In this document: one piece after another, positions 22,429 through 34,900 of the stretch
Layout of the letters: each line of letters starts with the position of its first letter
Position numbering within the stretch: position 1 is the stretch's first letter
Source: Halichondria panicea
Lineage: Eukaryota; Porifera; Demospongiae; Suberitida; Halichondriidae
Length of the DNA: 64,000 nt
Direction: 5' to 3'
Assembly: GCF_963675165.1 (NCBI RefSeq)
Contig: NC_087391.1
Location: forward strand, 3,646,646-3,710,645
Program-made: the position numbers and the translations under genes
The notes under the pieces: generated by a model
What the model was told of the DNA's origin: nothing
What the model saw: only the letters and a program-made list of their open reading frames with translations
Database searches by the model: none

Positions 22429-25400
22429 CTAGTTGATATTATTTCTCCTCCAAATAAAAACCATTACTAACGTCCCTGTGAGCAAAGAGATGAGGTATAC
22501 ATCCCAGTTTGGGCCAAGCAACAAATTTAGATCACCGAGTGTAGATTGTAGATATAGTATCTGCAATGAATTGAAGAAAAGAATAAGTGCTTCACTTTGT
22601 TTTCAGTAATAATAGTGTACTTACATGTTTGTATGACTCCTGATAGTACATAAAGTTGAGCTTAAACAGTGCCAGTTTCACAGGGAAAATTGCTTCAGCA
22701 GAAGTTTCCGATGCCATGTCATAGAATCGCTTAGCAAGGTGGAAGTCCTAAAGAGCAAAAAACAGGCCATTTAATGCACAATTCATTTCCCTTTACAGCA
22801 TTAAGGCGGGTTAACATTTAGGATAGCAATCATAATGAGACTTTGCAAAATAATATTGTTGACAGCCACACACAATTTTTACACTTTGCATACCTTCTCT
22901 AGTCCAAGTCCTTCCTGGTACATGTAGCCCAAGTTGAACATGGCTTGAGCACAAGTTTGCTTGTCACTGGCCATTCTGTACTGATGAGCTGCCACCTCAT
23001 AGTTCACTGACGTTCCCTGACCGTAGTAGTAGTAATCTCCCAATTTCACTCTTGCTTCAGCATAACCTGAAGTGTGGAATCTCAAATAACTATAACAGTG
23101 CAGATTGAATGGATTGGGGACCATTTAATTATGTGTGTAAATGTTGAAATTTGAAATGGGTAGTCTATGGGTAGTCTGTACCTATTCTAAACCATCAGCC
23201 CTGTTACACTAAAAGCATATATCTCGATCCCAAAGGAATATGTTGTTAATTTGTGAATGTCCCTAGCACTAGGGTACATGTAGGCATGGTGACAACACTA
23301 GATAGTCACCTTGTGCTGCAGCTCTGTTCCAATACAGCAGTGCTCTCTTCAGCGTCTCGTTTTTCTCAACTAGTGCCTGTTCATCTGATAATACATATCA
23401 CAGTGTTTACAATAATAATATTGTGGGAGCATTGTACACACAAACCTTGCTCCAGAATGAATGCCACATTACTCTCAGCCTCTTCTACTCCCAGCTCAGC
23501 AGCAATGAAGAATATCATCAGTGCATCGTCAATGTCACCATTCGTATACAGTTTGTCAGCCTCTGTGAACATTCTTGTCCAATGGCCCCTCTCAGAAACA
23601 GACTTAAACAGCTATAGGGAGTACAAAATAATACATGACACATCAACCTAGAATACACCCCAATCAGTATCAATTTAAAACACTAGTCGCTACAATTACG
23701 AAGCTACCGTCTAATGTATGTACACGTAGCCCCATAGGTAATAGTTCATTTAGTGACTGCATAGTGTACACTACGCATATTCACCTCGACGGCATAATTG
23801 CAGTTTCTCTTAACACCGATCCCTTCAGCATTCATTTCTCCTAAGCTGTACATAGCTCTTAGGTGACCTACAATAATCGACGTTAACATACAGGGAAATA
23901 TTATATGCATGTTAAGAAGGTTAGCTATATAGTTATGTGTCTTTAATTAGCAATGGTGCAGTATACTTGCCGCCATGAGAAGCGAGCTGAAAGTATCTCA
24001 AAGCTTTCCCCTGATCTCTGGGCAATCCAAAACCATCTGCAAGTTCATACGTAGTACACACAGTTACATACACTTTCGAATCAGGGAAAACAAATTATAT
24101 ATTCATGACATTAATTTTGTCACCTGTAGAGTGGAAGACACACTCAAAATAACAATTATTGTGCAACTACATGATAGTACCATTCAATAGACACACAACA
24201 CTCCCACATACTGAAGTTCATGTATCCAATGTAGTACTGTCCTTCGGCCGAGCCTCGATCAAGTGCCTGCTGAAAGTAGTGCAGTGCCTTGGTGTAGCTC
24301 TAAAATGTATACAAGTGAAACACTCACGGCAATTCACAGCATTCAATACTCATACCATTTCAACTCCCATTCCATGCAAATACAGCATTCCCATTCCACT
24401 GAATCCATCTCCATTTCTCTGGAATGGACGTAACACCATACACAGTAACAGCAAGTGACTCGATAATTAGGAATGAAAATGTTACTGACATGATTCATAC
24501 ACACTCTACACATAACGAAGCATGCCTCGTTTTCATCATACACAGTCAAGCACCATACTTGTTTGCACAAACCATATCAATTGCTCTCTGAAAGTAAGTC
24601 TTGGCAGTGGAATAGTCCCTAGGTAGATCTTCACTCCCCTCAGCATACATCTAATGCAGAACTACATATCGTAACAGACTATAGCTGTGACACAATGGGA
24701 AGCCTGACCTTTCCTATCATGGTGAATGCAGCAGGGACTCCGTCTTTGGCAGCTTGTTGGAAAAACTTCAGAGCCATCTGCGTACGTACACAGAACCAAT
24801 ACACTACGTGTCAGAGTGCATTGTTGCAATTGTCATTCCCTCCTATGAACTAGCTACTGGGGTTCTTCTACTCATAGTTTTCCAAAGATACGATTTAGTC
24901 TCAAGGCTGGATATCCTAATAGCGGCTCTTATAGCTTAGACCTAGAAGGCAAAGGATATTTATATTAACCTGTAACAGTGTGTAAACAACCCATATGAGG
25001 TTCTAGCCCAGCTTGTCAATTCTTACGGTACTAACAACTTTTCCAGCATGCATCCGGCAACAAACCTGATAGCTTTTCTGCACACCTCCTGACCCGAGCA
25101 TGTAGAACATGCCAATCATCATCTGCAAGTGTGAATAAGGGAAGTAGTACCAATGGTGCTAACAGAGTAGATTCTGGACACTGTACCTGGGCACCAGCGT
25201 TTCCACTGTCAGCAAAGACTTGATGGTACTGGATCATCTCATCCTCACTCACTGCATAGACACTACCACTCTGCCGAGAAAAAGAATTGCTTTGTACCAC
25301 TTGCATAAGAGATCACTAGACTAGTTAACATTTACTACCAGTCAAAATATAAGCCATATATGTACTAGTATTTTGGCTACAAACGCTTTTAATCAGTTTG

Positions 25401-27070
25401 TGCTTGACCTGAAAGCTGTTAAATAGAATCCCCAAAAGAAAACAGGCACTGTTAAGCTCAATACAAGTGTACAACTCACCTCCTCTTCCGTCATAATTCT
25501 GATTTTGGACACCATCTGTCCACCGGTTATATGAGACGACTCACTCACAACTGCACAGCACATACAATCAGTAATTAATTGCATTATACAGTGCTTTGAA
25601 ACCAAATTCTACAGGATATAAAAATACTGCGCCTAAAGACTTCCTCTGAGCAATATTTCCAAGAGGTCTACAAACCTTTCTTAGCTGCCTTGTAATAATA
25701 CAACAGAGCACTCTCACAGCTCTGAACAACTCCAATGCCCATTAGAGAGCGGTAGCCCTGGGAAACCAAGCTAAGTACATGCAGCTCATAGAAACAATCA
25801 TACCACCATACCATTATCATCTGAGCAAAGTGATCACCCCCCAGAGCCGCAAACACATAATTTAAGACTGCCTGCATGTGACAGTATAAAGTTTCCCTTA
25901 AGAGCACTCTGACCTGTACGTACCTTAGCTTGATTAGAGTTTACACCAGTACCTAAAGAATACATTAGACCCAGTCCCTACAATAATAGAGAGAGTACGA
26001 GGTAAAATCATAATTATAATTATGTTGCATTATATTAACCTGTTGTCCACTGGCTGAACCTTTGTCTGCCAATTCAGTGAAAATCTCAAATGCTCGAGTG
26101 AAATTACGCTCCAAGCCACGGCCAAGCTACAAGTAACACAGCACAAAAACCAATCAAATGTATGTACCGTGCACACCTCCACTTACAATGTGACCGTAAG
26201 CTAATAATGTCTGTGCTTGTGGATCTTCATTGAGAGTTGCTTGTTTCAAGATATCGTACCCCCTATAAATGGTAGATGATCTAAACGACACAGCAAATAG
26301 AGGTCACACTTACTGGGTCTTGGACTTTAAACTAATCTGTGAGATCAACCTAGCGCCTTCTGCTAGTAGACCTGTGACGACAATAATTATTAGTTAGATG
26401 GCATCATTGAGACTCAAACTAAACGTGGTGTATCAGAAACTTGCCTTCTGAGTTTTCTTCACTATTTGATAAGTCAGTGTCATCCGCAAACACACCAACT
26501 ACACAGAGTAGTGAGATAGATAACACTCACACATGCACCAACATACATGTAGTGTAGTACTCTTAAGACACATAAATTATAGTGTACATGTATGTAGTAA
26601 TAATTTCGTGAGGATCAAATACTAGTGGTAACAGTGAAACTTGCTAATATTTTAGTGACTACGTACATGTACTTGCATTCAAGAACACATAAAAGCAATC
26701 ACTAAACTGGGCCACCTCTTTTATTGATACCACATTTTAACAAAGGCTTACAATACTGGTAATTTTCGTGGGGCAAAATATTCGTGGTTTTCGTGGTTGG
26801 AGGTCTGACCACGAATATTTTACCCACGAATGAAGCGACCTTGCCTACCTTTACCTACAATCCAAGCAGCAACCACGAAAATATTATCCACGAAATGTCT
26901 CAATATTGCTGAACCACGAATATTTTGTCCCCCGAAAATTACCCGCTATTATACGGTACAATCAACCAGGTTTCACTGTACGCAAATGTTGATATCTACA
27001 CGCTACAGTTCTGACCTTGCAGGTAACCGAGGACAATCACTGAGATTAGCAACAAAGAGGGTAACTTCAT
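22429..27070 (-). CDS. SEL1L: SEL1L / Hrd3 homologue, ER-associated degradation adaptor
   Basis: SEL1L is the lumenal scaffold of the HRD1 ubiquitin ligase that extracts misfolded proteins from the endoplasmic reticulum. The gene has roughly twenty short minus-strand exons. The first (27016-27070) encodes MKLPSLLLISVIVLGYLQ, a signal peptide. Tandem Sel1 repeats follow, for example GLGLMYSLGTGVNSNQAK, AALGGDHFAQMIMGYR, GIGVVQSCESALLYYYKAAKK, YAEGSEDLPRDY, EMNAEGIGVKRNCNYAVE, RALLYWNRAAAQG and FNLGYMYQEGLGLEKDFHLA, in the same order as vertebrate SEL1L. The last exon (22429-22560) encodes a transmembrane segment followed by WRRNNIN and stop. The proline-rich cytosolic tail of mammalian SEL1L and its N-terminal fibronectin type II domain are not seen. 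The exon near 26445-26498 appears to use a GC donor. It is head-to-head with PAF1 and tail-to-tail with the MAGUK. Confidence 0.93.
26757..26960. mobile_element. Short inverted-repeat element in first SEL1L intron (TTTTCGTGG family)
   Basis: The left side contains GGTAATTTTCGTGGGGCAAAA and the right side its inverted partner, TTTTGTCCCCCGAAAATTACC followed by CGCTATTATACGGTAC. Several ATATTCGTGG / CCACGAATAT units form internal palindromes. A related copy lies at about 57020-57215 in a dynein intron. Non-coding; likely a MITE. Confidence 0.7.
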
Positions 27071-27711
27071 AATCTTTGCTTCAGCTGTCCACCTATAGTT
27101 AGAAACGACTAAAATTAATACAAACAATAGTGGGTGGAGACAAAAGCCTAAACAATATTAATATCAAATTCAATGATGCAAGCAGTTCGTATACCTATAT
27201 GAACATGATCAGGAATGCACTCCTAAACACGATCTACATGTATAATCGAATCCAGGCTCAACCATTAATTCTAAATAGATGTTTAATTAGAATAGGTTCT
27301 CATAAAAGGCACACAAATTGAAGTGCTTTGTAATGTACCCTGTTTCCATTCAGTTAGGATATGCCCATGGTATAACTGTGTAATTCTATAACTGTGTAAT
27401 TCTCTCTGATATTAATTTTGTGATGATTGAAATCACAATGGTGTCACCTTACAAGGAGTTAGATCCAGTTACTATCTCAGTGAACTTACCACTCAATAAA
27501 ATTACATTCATTTGACTTTCATAAGCCCTTTTAGCCAGTTGTTGACGTGGCAGAGCCGAAAGCAGAGGAGCTGGTGCTGGAACAGGCAATGGTTATCGGT
27601 TAGGTAAAGATCGTTACGAGAATAATTATTCTCGTAAGGATCTTTTTATGTAGTGATATTTACCAACACAGTACAGAACACTGAGGGGAGAAAATCAACA
27701 GAGAGTTGAAA
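27071..27711. promoter_or_regulatory. Probable bidirectional promoter between SEL1L and PAF1
   Basis: Two divergent housekeeping genes start 641 bp apart, with no other gene between. The right part contains a short hairpin, TCGTTACGAGAATAATTATTCTCGTAA-like (about 27609-27640), directly before the PAF1 leader. No defined core promoter element can be assigned; the promoter role rests on the gene arrangement. Confidence 0.5.
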
Positions 27712-29660
27712 ATGCCTACCACAGTAGAAACTGCACAAAAAAAGAAGTGAGTAAAATAGAAACACTTCCATAAGAACATGTCCGTCCACCTATTAGATCT
27801 AGTCTTTTTCGTCTCGCACCACATTCCCACAATTTACAAACTAGTGTGCCCATGATCGATTGTTTTTGATTTTGCAGATCTCACAAACCGTCTGGTTCCA
27901 AGTACGTAAGAACCGTTCACATTTAATCTTTCGTAATTGTATGGGGCTGTACGATTTTTTTTAAATTGATCATGTCTGTAGAAATTTGGACCTCCTCTGC
28001 TCTGTCAAGTACAAGAACACTCTTCCAGACATTCCGTTTGATGCCAAGTTCCTCAGCTATCCCTTCGACTCACAAAGGTCCGCAAGGAAGTCACCCACAA
28101 AGATTAGGCTAATTATCTGATCAAGCCTTGAGGTTACACACCTGAGTGCACATAAGTGTCTTATTAAGTAGATTAGCTTGGAAGCCATTGTGCTAATGAT
28201 GGTTGTTTTTCTCAGGTTTATACAGTACAATCCTACCAGCTTGGAGCGTAGTCACAAGCACGACCTACTCACTGAGGTGGATCTAGGCGTCCCTATTGAC
28301 CTCATCTTACCCGACACTTACCCCAGCCACGGCCTCGATGGCAAGTGTAGTGGAACCTCCTAATATACAGTACAAATATACTTACAACCACTAGGGCATA
28401 CAGCAAAGGATGTTCTAGTAGCGCCTCAGGCTTTCTTTGGTATAAGTTGCTACAAAATAAGTCTGCTGGCCCTGTGTTAGTATTTTAATACCGTGGACTT
28501 CTTGACATGAGAGATATTGATTGTTTGTTTTGTAGAGTATCGATTGTAAAGAGGTTGAATTCTCTTGAGAATAGTATTGGCTATGTGATGACAGTGGTTG
28601 TGTGATGACAGTGTCTATTTGTTTGCAGCTGTGTTGGACCCTGCTGACGAGGCACTTCTTGAGGATGAGGTGGTCCAGCAACCAGAGTCAAAACGGTACG
28701 TCTATACAGTGCTAGTACATTCACCCTCAAGGTATGCTTGTGTTTGATTATGGTGTTTTGGGGTCAATCATTACTTTTGGTTGTACTTTTGGTTTAGTGG
28801 CTTGCGCGCCAAATGAAACGACCGGTATACCGTACTTCAAAAAGCCAGATTAGCAAGAGTCTACTGTATATGCACTCACCTGTCAGCGTTATTTAGCAAT
28901 GACATAATTATACTTAATGCCCCACCCCCACCCACCCACCAGTGCCAAGCAGCATGCCAAAAGTGTGTCTTGGCTGAGGAGGACAGAGTATATCTCCACT
29001 GAGTTTGCCAGGCCTCACTCAGCAGCTGATGGAGCGGAGACAAAGTGAGCCAGCACATAATAATATTATTAAACACTAAGATTTTGTGCACTAAGATTTT
29101 GTGCATGTATAGAATTAGCATGTACACGCATGCTGATACACAATATGTGTACATGCAGCTATACTTATTTATGGCTGTAATATATTTCAAAGTCAGTCCA
29201 TGTAGAAAGTCACCGTATTTTAGGGATTAATACTCATCATACAGAGTTGGATACAATGTCAAAAAGAAGCTCCAAGGAATGGATGTTTACAAGGTACTTG
29301 GAATTGAATATGATCAGCTCTTCAATTTATAACCTAACTCCAGGATAGAGCGAGTCAAATAGCAGCTATTGAGGCCACCTTTGAGGCTGCCAAGCAACCG
29401 GTGAGTCAGTGACGTGCAGCTGTTAGTCATTGTCCTCGCCCCCACACTCCTCTGATAGATCACGAAGCATTACAGCAAACGAGGAGTAGAAGCCAAAGAA
29501 GTGCTACCCCTATTCCCTGACTTTGAGGTTTGTACAATGTAGTAGTTGTGTTGAAATATTTTTCATTAATTATTATCTTCGTCTTCCTATCAGTAAACTA
29601 ATGCATCGTGGTACATGTACTGTAGTTTAACTATTCCTGCCTCTCCCACTCTCTCTCTCT

Positions 29661-29711
<51 letters not shown>

Positions 29712-31696
29712 CCTCACTCTTGCAGTTGTGGAAGTTACCATTTGCACAAGTGCTGTATGACACTGACCCTGCCAATTCTGGTAGGCCAGAGCAGAAACAA
29801 GTGGAAGAGATGTCACAAGCCATGATCAGGTAACAGTTTAGCAGGTTAATTGGTACACTCCCTCTAGTGAGCAATTGATATATGTCTGAAGAATCTGTAG
29901 AATTGACATCTGATATGATGGTCGCTTTGCCCTTAGGAACTAGCTGTAATATGATCTGCTTAACGCTATGCAAATCAGTGTGCTATTAGTGTATTAAGGC
30001 GCCCTTGGAAATCAAATTTTAGCCCATGGATATACATCATTGCACATAATTATGTAGCACCAATTGTATACATGTACATGTTTTTTTACGTATAGTCTAG
30101 CTTTCAAACGTAATTGTTGTTTAGTGGTGACTTATAATAGCAGTGACTAAGTTAACAGTTCCATTTAGTGACTGCGTGATCCACACCTTTTAGAAATAAA
30201 AGGTGGCTCACTTTTAGTAAGTTTTAAGAACCAGGATGCACAAAGCATGGTGGCCTGTGTTGGGTCAGGGGGGGGGAGGGTACCCCTGAAGATTGCTACT
30301 GGTGCCTTTTAGCCCCTATCAGCATACTGCAGTACTAGGTCGGATTGTGGTGATATGGTCATCCCCACTGGTCTAGATTAGACCCTGAATTTACAATCTG
30401 CACATTACAACTGTGTGTTCAAAATTCTACATTTGATATTAAGTGCACCCATGTGTGTGCAGAGGGATGATGGATGAGAACAATGAGCAGTTTGTGGCGT
30501 ACTTCCTGCCCACCCCTGATACCCTAGTCAAGAGGAGAGAGGACAATCAACTGGGACTAGACTATCAGGACGAGGCAGAGTGAGTGTGTGTGTCGGGTTT
30601 GGGCAGTGTATTACTGGGTTTGGTTGTTGCCACATTCTTTCTAAGCTGATGCTTTCGCAACATTTTACAGTCAATGTATACAGTACATTGTTGGTTTGAT
30701 TTTGACTTTGCTTGCAGAATTTTTGCTGATTGTATTGCCAGCTCAGTTGTTGTGGTGTTTGGTCAACAGTTTTGATGCTTATTCACTAGTACTGTTTATA
30801 ATCATGTGAATGGCACAAGTACTAACTATTGCTAATTGCATGCTAGCAATTCACGTACACTGGGTAGAGTCTCGCGTTTGAAACCCAGTGTACAGTAGTA
30901 CATGACATGTACATGGTAACTGCACCTATTGTTTATTGAGTGTTTGTGATCCGACAGGTTAGCCCCAGCTATACTATGTTACTTTCCTTCTCACCCATCA
31001 CTAGGTACGAGTATAAGCTTACTAAGGAATATAACTGGAATGTAAAGAATAAAGCTAGTAAAGGATATGAGGTGGGTGTTGCAGTGCTATCATTTAATTT
31101 TACGCAACAGTATGTTTAAAAACTCATGCTTTCTCTAGGAAACCTATTTCTTTGTCACTCGTCCTGAACAAGGGGTCTTTTACAATGAGATAGAAACAAG
31201 GTACATTGTTGTAACATAATCTGAATAGTTACAAAGTCAACGATCGGTGAGGTTTCAATGTCAGAATCAATGTCAGTAATGTGTTTACAAACTTATTGTA
31301 GGGTCAGATTGAGCAAGCGACGTGGTAAATCTGCCAAATCTGCCATGAATTCGAAGTTAGTCGTCAAACACAGAGAGCTTGTGGAGGATGAAGTAATGGC
31401 TCAGGTAAAATTTCTACAAAAATATTGTGGAAGCAATTAATTAACTGAAGTCTGCCTATACGTCAGAAATTGAACCCTAGAGTAGCTGCTTTTACACATT
31501 ACTATTTTCCCTGTGTCTCCAGGAGTCTCGACTGACCCAGCTGGAGGCAGCAGTACCAGAGGAGGACTGGGAGGAAGCTGCGTCGGAGGAGGAGACAGAA
31601 GGAGGTGACGATGATGGCAGTGAAGGTACTGAAGAGGAGGCAGAAAACCAGAATGACTTTGAGCAAGCTTTTGGGAGTGGGGAGGACGATGATTGA
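27712..31696 (+). CDS. PAF1: RNA polymerase II-associated factor 1 (PAF1 complex)
   Basis: PAF1 is the founding subunit of the PAF complex, which travels with RNA polymerase II and supports elongation and histone H2B ubiquitination and H3K4/K36 methylation. Fifteen exons from 27712-27746 to 31523-31696 join in phase to 416 residues. Conserved blocks in order are [112 protein letters not shown] and [13 protein letters not shown]. The acidic tail ([12 protein letters not shown] to GEDDD) is much shorter than the Ser/Asp-rich tail of human PAF1 (531 residues). Exon 4 ends at 28340 before GCAAGT, a GC-AG intron. The start MPTTVETAQ is the first ATG in frame. SID1-like begins 241 bp downstream on the same strand. 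Confidence 0.95.
29643..29709. repeat. (CT)n microsatellite
   Basis: A CT dinucleotide run of about 60 bp lies directly upstream of PAF1 exon 10, forming an unusually long polypyrimidine tract before the acceptor at 29725. Length change here could affect splicing, though that is inference. The long open frames on both strands across it are artefacts of the repeat. Confidence 0.95.
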
Positions 31697-31937
31697 TAAT
31701 TATTTGCAATCTTGTTATTGTGTCAACACAAACCATAGAAAAGGACATCAACGTCAACATCAACGTCATTTATAGATTGGGGGGGGGGGGGGGGGTTCTT
31801 CATTAAACATATTCATATCGCTACTAGTGCCAGTCTTGCAAGGTGAATATCATATCCAGGGCTAGGTCTAGGTAAGATCTATACTTAGCATTCAGTTCCT
31901 AAAGAGAACACCAGCATAGATAGATATAGATCTAGCT

Positions 31938-34900
31938 ATGGAGGATATTAAAGTTGCTGTCCTAGTTTTCACACTGCTGTGCTGCACCAGTGGAATGTCA
32001 CTGGCTTGTACCAACAATACATCAGTAGGTATAGCTCACCAACTTGAAGTGAGCCTGTCTTCTCCTGTGTCTATCTGCATCCAGTTGAACAATTCTGAGG
32101 AATTGGAGGTGAGTAGCTAGATCTATAGGTGCAGCCCTAGCTATATTTTCTTGTGCTGCACTGTACGCATTAAAATTCTTAAAGAAAACATGGCCATGCA
32201 ATCCTGGTTTCAAAAACTGAACAACATTTTGCAGCCCATCCGTGTTTCAGTTACGAGTGAGAATGCTACGTCTCGCCATCCAGTTCTGGTCACGGTGAGA
32301 CAGCCCATGGGCATAAACTCCTGGACACTGCCTTATGTAGAGAGTGGGTGAGTGGACTTGTGCTGAATATTAAGTTTGTCAGTGAATGTACTGACAAATT
32401 CTGTATTTTCGTGATTGTCCTAGCTCTAGAATGGTTGATATAGTCAGTGTATACATAATTGCGTGTACATCTATTGTTACTATGTTCTAGTGACTGAGAC
32501 AGCCTACATCTTTGATATAGCTTTGATATCAATTCACTCGTGAATGATTCCAAAGTTGATGTTTGTAAGTATAATGTGAACTGCTATTCTATCAATCGAA
32601 CTAACATCATAGTTAAGTGTTCGGCTTTGTAACTCTGCCGAGACGGCCTTTTGGTGGCCGTGAGTTCAGACTAGAATAGATACCTAGGTAGCTTAGATGC
32701 TTTGAGTCGCTGTCCGCGTTTTAAACTAGTCTGTGTTCGATAATCGGTGACTTGTATTCTATTGCACTTCCTGTACTGTACTGTATAGCCACAAGTGTAT
32801 GGTTGCACATATCTCATATTCTCTCGTGCAGGTTTGCATTTAGCTCAGTGGAGCGTACCCTATGTCCTCTACTGAACAATGACAACTCTGGCAGTGCGAT
32901 CCTGTACATTGATCTCTCCACCACTCAGACTACACCCCTTTCCGTCGTACTGAATACTGCACTCATCACTCCATTCAAGCTGCAGTGAGCACACTAGTAC
33001 CCATAGGAAGCTGTATGCACAGGGTGTATTTTAAGACACAACAGAGTCCATAGTTTATGTGATTATAAAACTTCAGTGCATCCTTTGCCAAGTTGCGAAG
33101 AAGCATTCATAATAGAGATGCCGATTCACTAGTGATTGAACCTGTTTGCTGTTACTGTAGCTATACTTAAATTTATATCGAGAACTATAGTATCGGAATA
33201 AAGCCAAAAAAATAGACTCGGGCTAGAAAAACTATAACTCCACCCTACTACCTCCTATGAACTTTATTTTGGTCTTAAAATGCAGCTCTTTGAATAAGCT
33301 ATTTAAAGATATATTTACATCCGTCATGTAGGTACTGATAACTGAGCTATAGATTAGATCCCATTTGAGTGTATTTAGCAGGGAACTATGGTGCTATCCC
33401 AGATTTTACAACTACGCTAAGTGGTTGCTAAGTGGTTTGTGGCCTAGATGTTTACTTAGATGACCCTAATCTAAGGTTGATTCAGCAGTTTTAAGCACCT
33501 TTGCAACACACACACACAAATGGGTAAACCACAATGTAAACCCACAATGTAAACATGGACTACATGCAGGCTAGCCTTGAGTGGTTTCTTACCAAATAAA
33601 AATTGGCCAGTGTACTAACACAACGACTATAGATCTAGCTATACAGGGTTGCAGTAATAAGGCCTACTCCACAGATGTGAGATGGAGAATGATGTACCAG
33701 AGCTGAGGTGTGTACTTGGTCTATCTCATATCACACAGAAAAAATAACTAGCAATTTGAAATGTGAACATAATTATTGACAGCAGTGACAGCAGTGGTGT
33801 AGGAAGAGAGTTATCACTTAGAGAGCATGGAAAAAGTTTAGAAGGGGAGCTGATACGCATGTGCACACATATTAAAGTGCCTGCAAGGGGGTCTTAGGGT
33901 AGTCCCCTAAAAAAATTGCATGCTCTGGTATTGATTGGTGTATTTGGTACAATTAAAGCTTGATCTTTGATCTCGGGTAAAAAGCAAGCATGCAGTGTTA
34001 GGGGCCTGGTTCCTACTTTTAGTACACCACTGGACTGGACAGTACTGCAGATGGTCTCCCATTTGAGTAACCACAATTTACTACAATAGTACATTGTGGT
34101 TTTATGCTTGTGTTCATGTGTTGCAAAGGTGCTTAAAACTGCTGTAGTAATATTGAAAATAGATTACAGTAGGTTGGTGGGCAGAAAAAGGGCTTTCTAA
34201 TGGTACCGTATATCTTCTAATTTATCGGACACTTCTAATTACCCCAGACACTCTTTTGGGCAATTTTCGTTGTTCTAATACAACGGACACTCCAGTGCTT
34301 TAATATTACAAATATCCAGACAATTTTTTTCCCGGACAGTTACATTCATAGACGGCAAGTAAGACTTAGAGTGCTGCAGTTAGATAGCTTTGAGTAGCTA
34401 TAATTTATATAAAAATCTATTCCAATTATACCCGGACAATTTCCAAAATAATTATTTTTTGCTGTCCGATAAATTAGAAGATAATACGGTATATAAATTA
34501 TAATGACTTGGACAGAACAAATTAAAAACTAAACTGTCTATTAGAATCTTGTCTAGGCTTGGGTTCTTTTTCTCAATTTGCTGGATTTCTTGGCCTAGAT
34601 GGGTTTAAGAATTAGCTGTAGTTTCATAATGGAGCCTTCACTTTCAACTGAAACTTGAAATCTGAGTTGTCCTACTGTGTTTCATATTTTAGAGCCAAAA
34701 AGTTTTTTGAGATGAGTTTTTTAATTTTTGGCTTTATTCCCCCTTAATACATTAGGATGAACACACCGGTGTCCTTGGAGGCTTCACCCTCGGGACCCTC
34801 TGTAAGTCTACTTGTCTCAGTGTAATTTCACATGCTTATATATACACATTGACAGTACTTGCTCTACGAGTATGAAGATCCACCTACTGACAAATACGTG

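Larger units (their letters stand above)
33194..34740. mobile_element. Outer inverted-repeat pair filling a SIDT intron
   Basis: GGAATAAAGCCAAAAA at 33194-33209 is mirrored by TTTTTGGCTTTATTCC at 34725-34740, a perfect 16-bp inverted pair. The pair encloses two further inverted-repeat elements and most of the intron between the exons at 32832-32984 and 34756-34801. Target duplications are not clear, so this could be one nested element or a chance pairing of older repeats. Confidence 0.5.

Noticed and set aside
28876..29190. 104-codon minus-strand frame
   Set aside because: Antisense of PAF1 exon 28943-29044 and intron sequence; no family match.
29590..29973. 127-codon minus-strand frame rich in Arg-Glu
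   Set aside because: Produced by the CT microsatellite upstream of PAF1 exon 10; PAF1 exon occupies the other strand.
31437..31769. 110-codon minus-strand proline-rich frame
   Set aside because: Antisense of the acidic C-terminal PAF1 exon.
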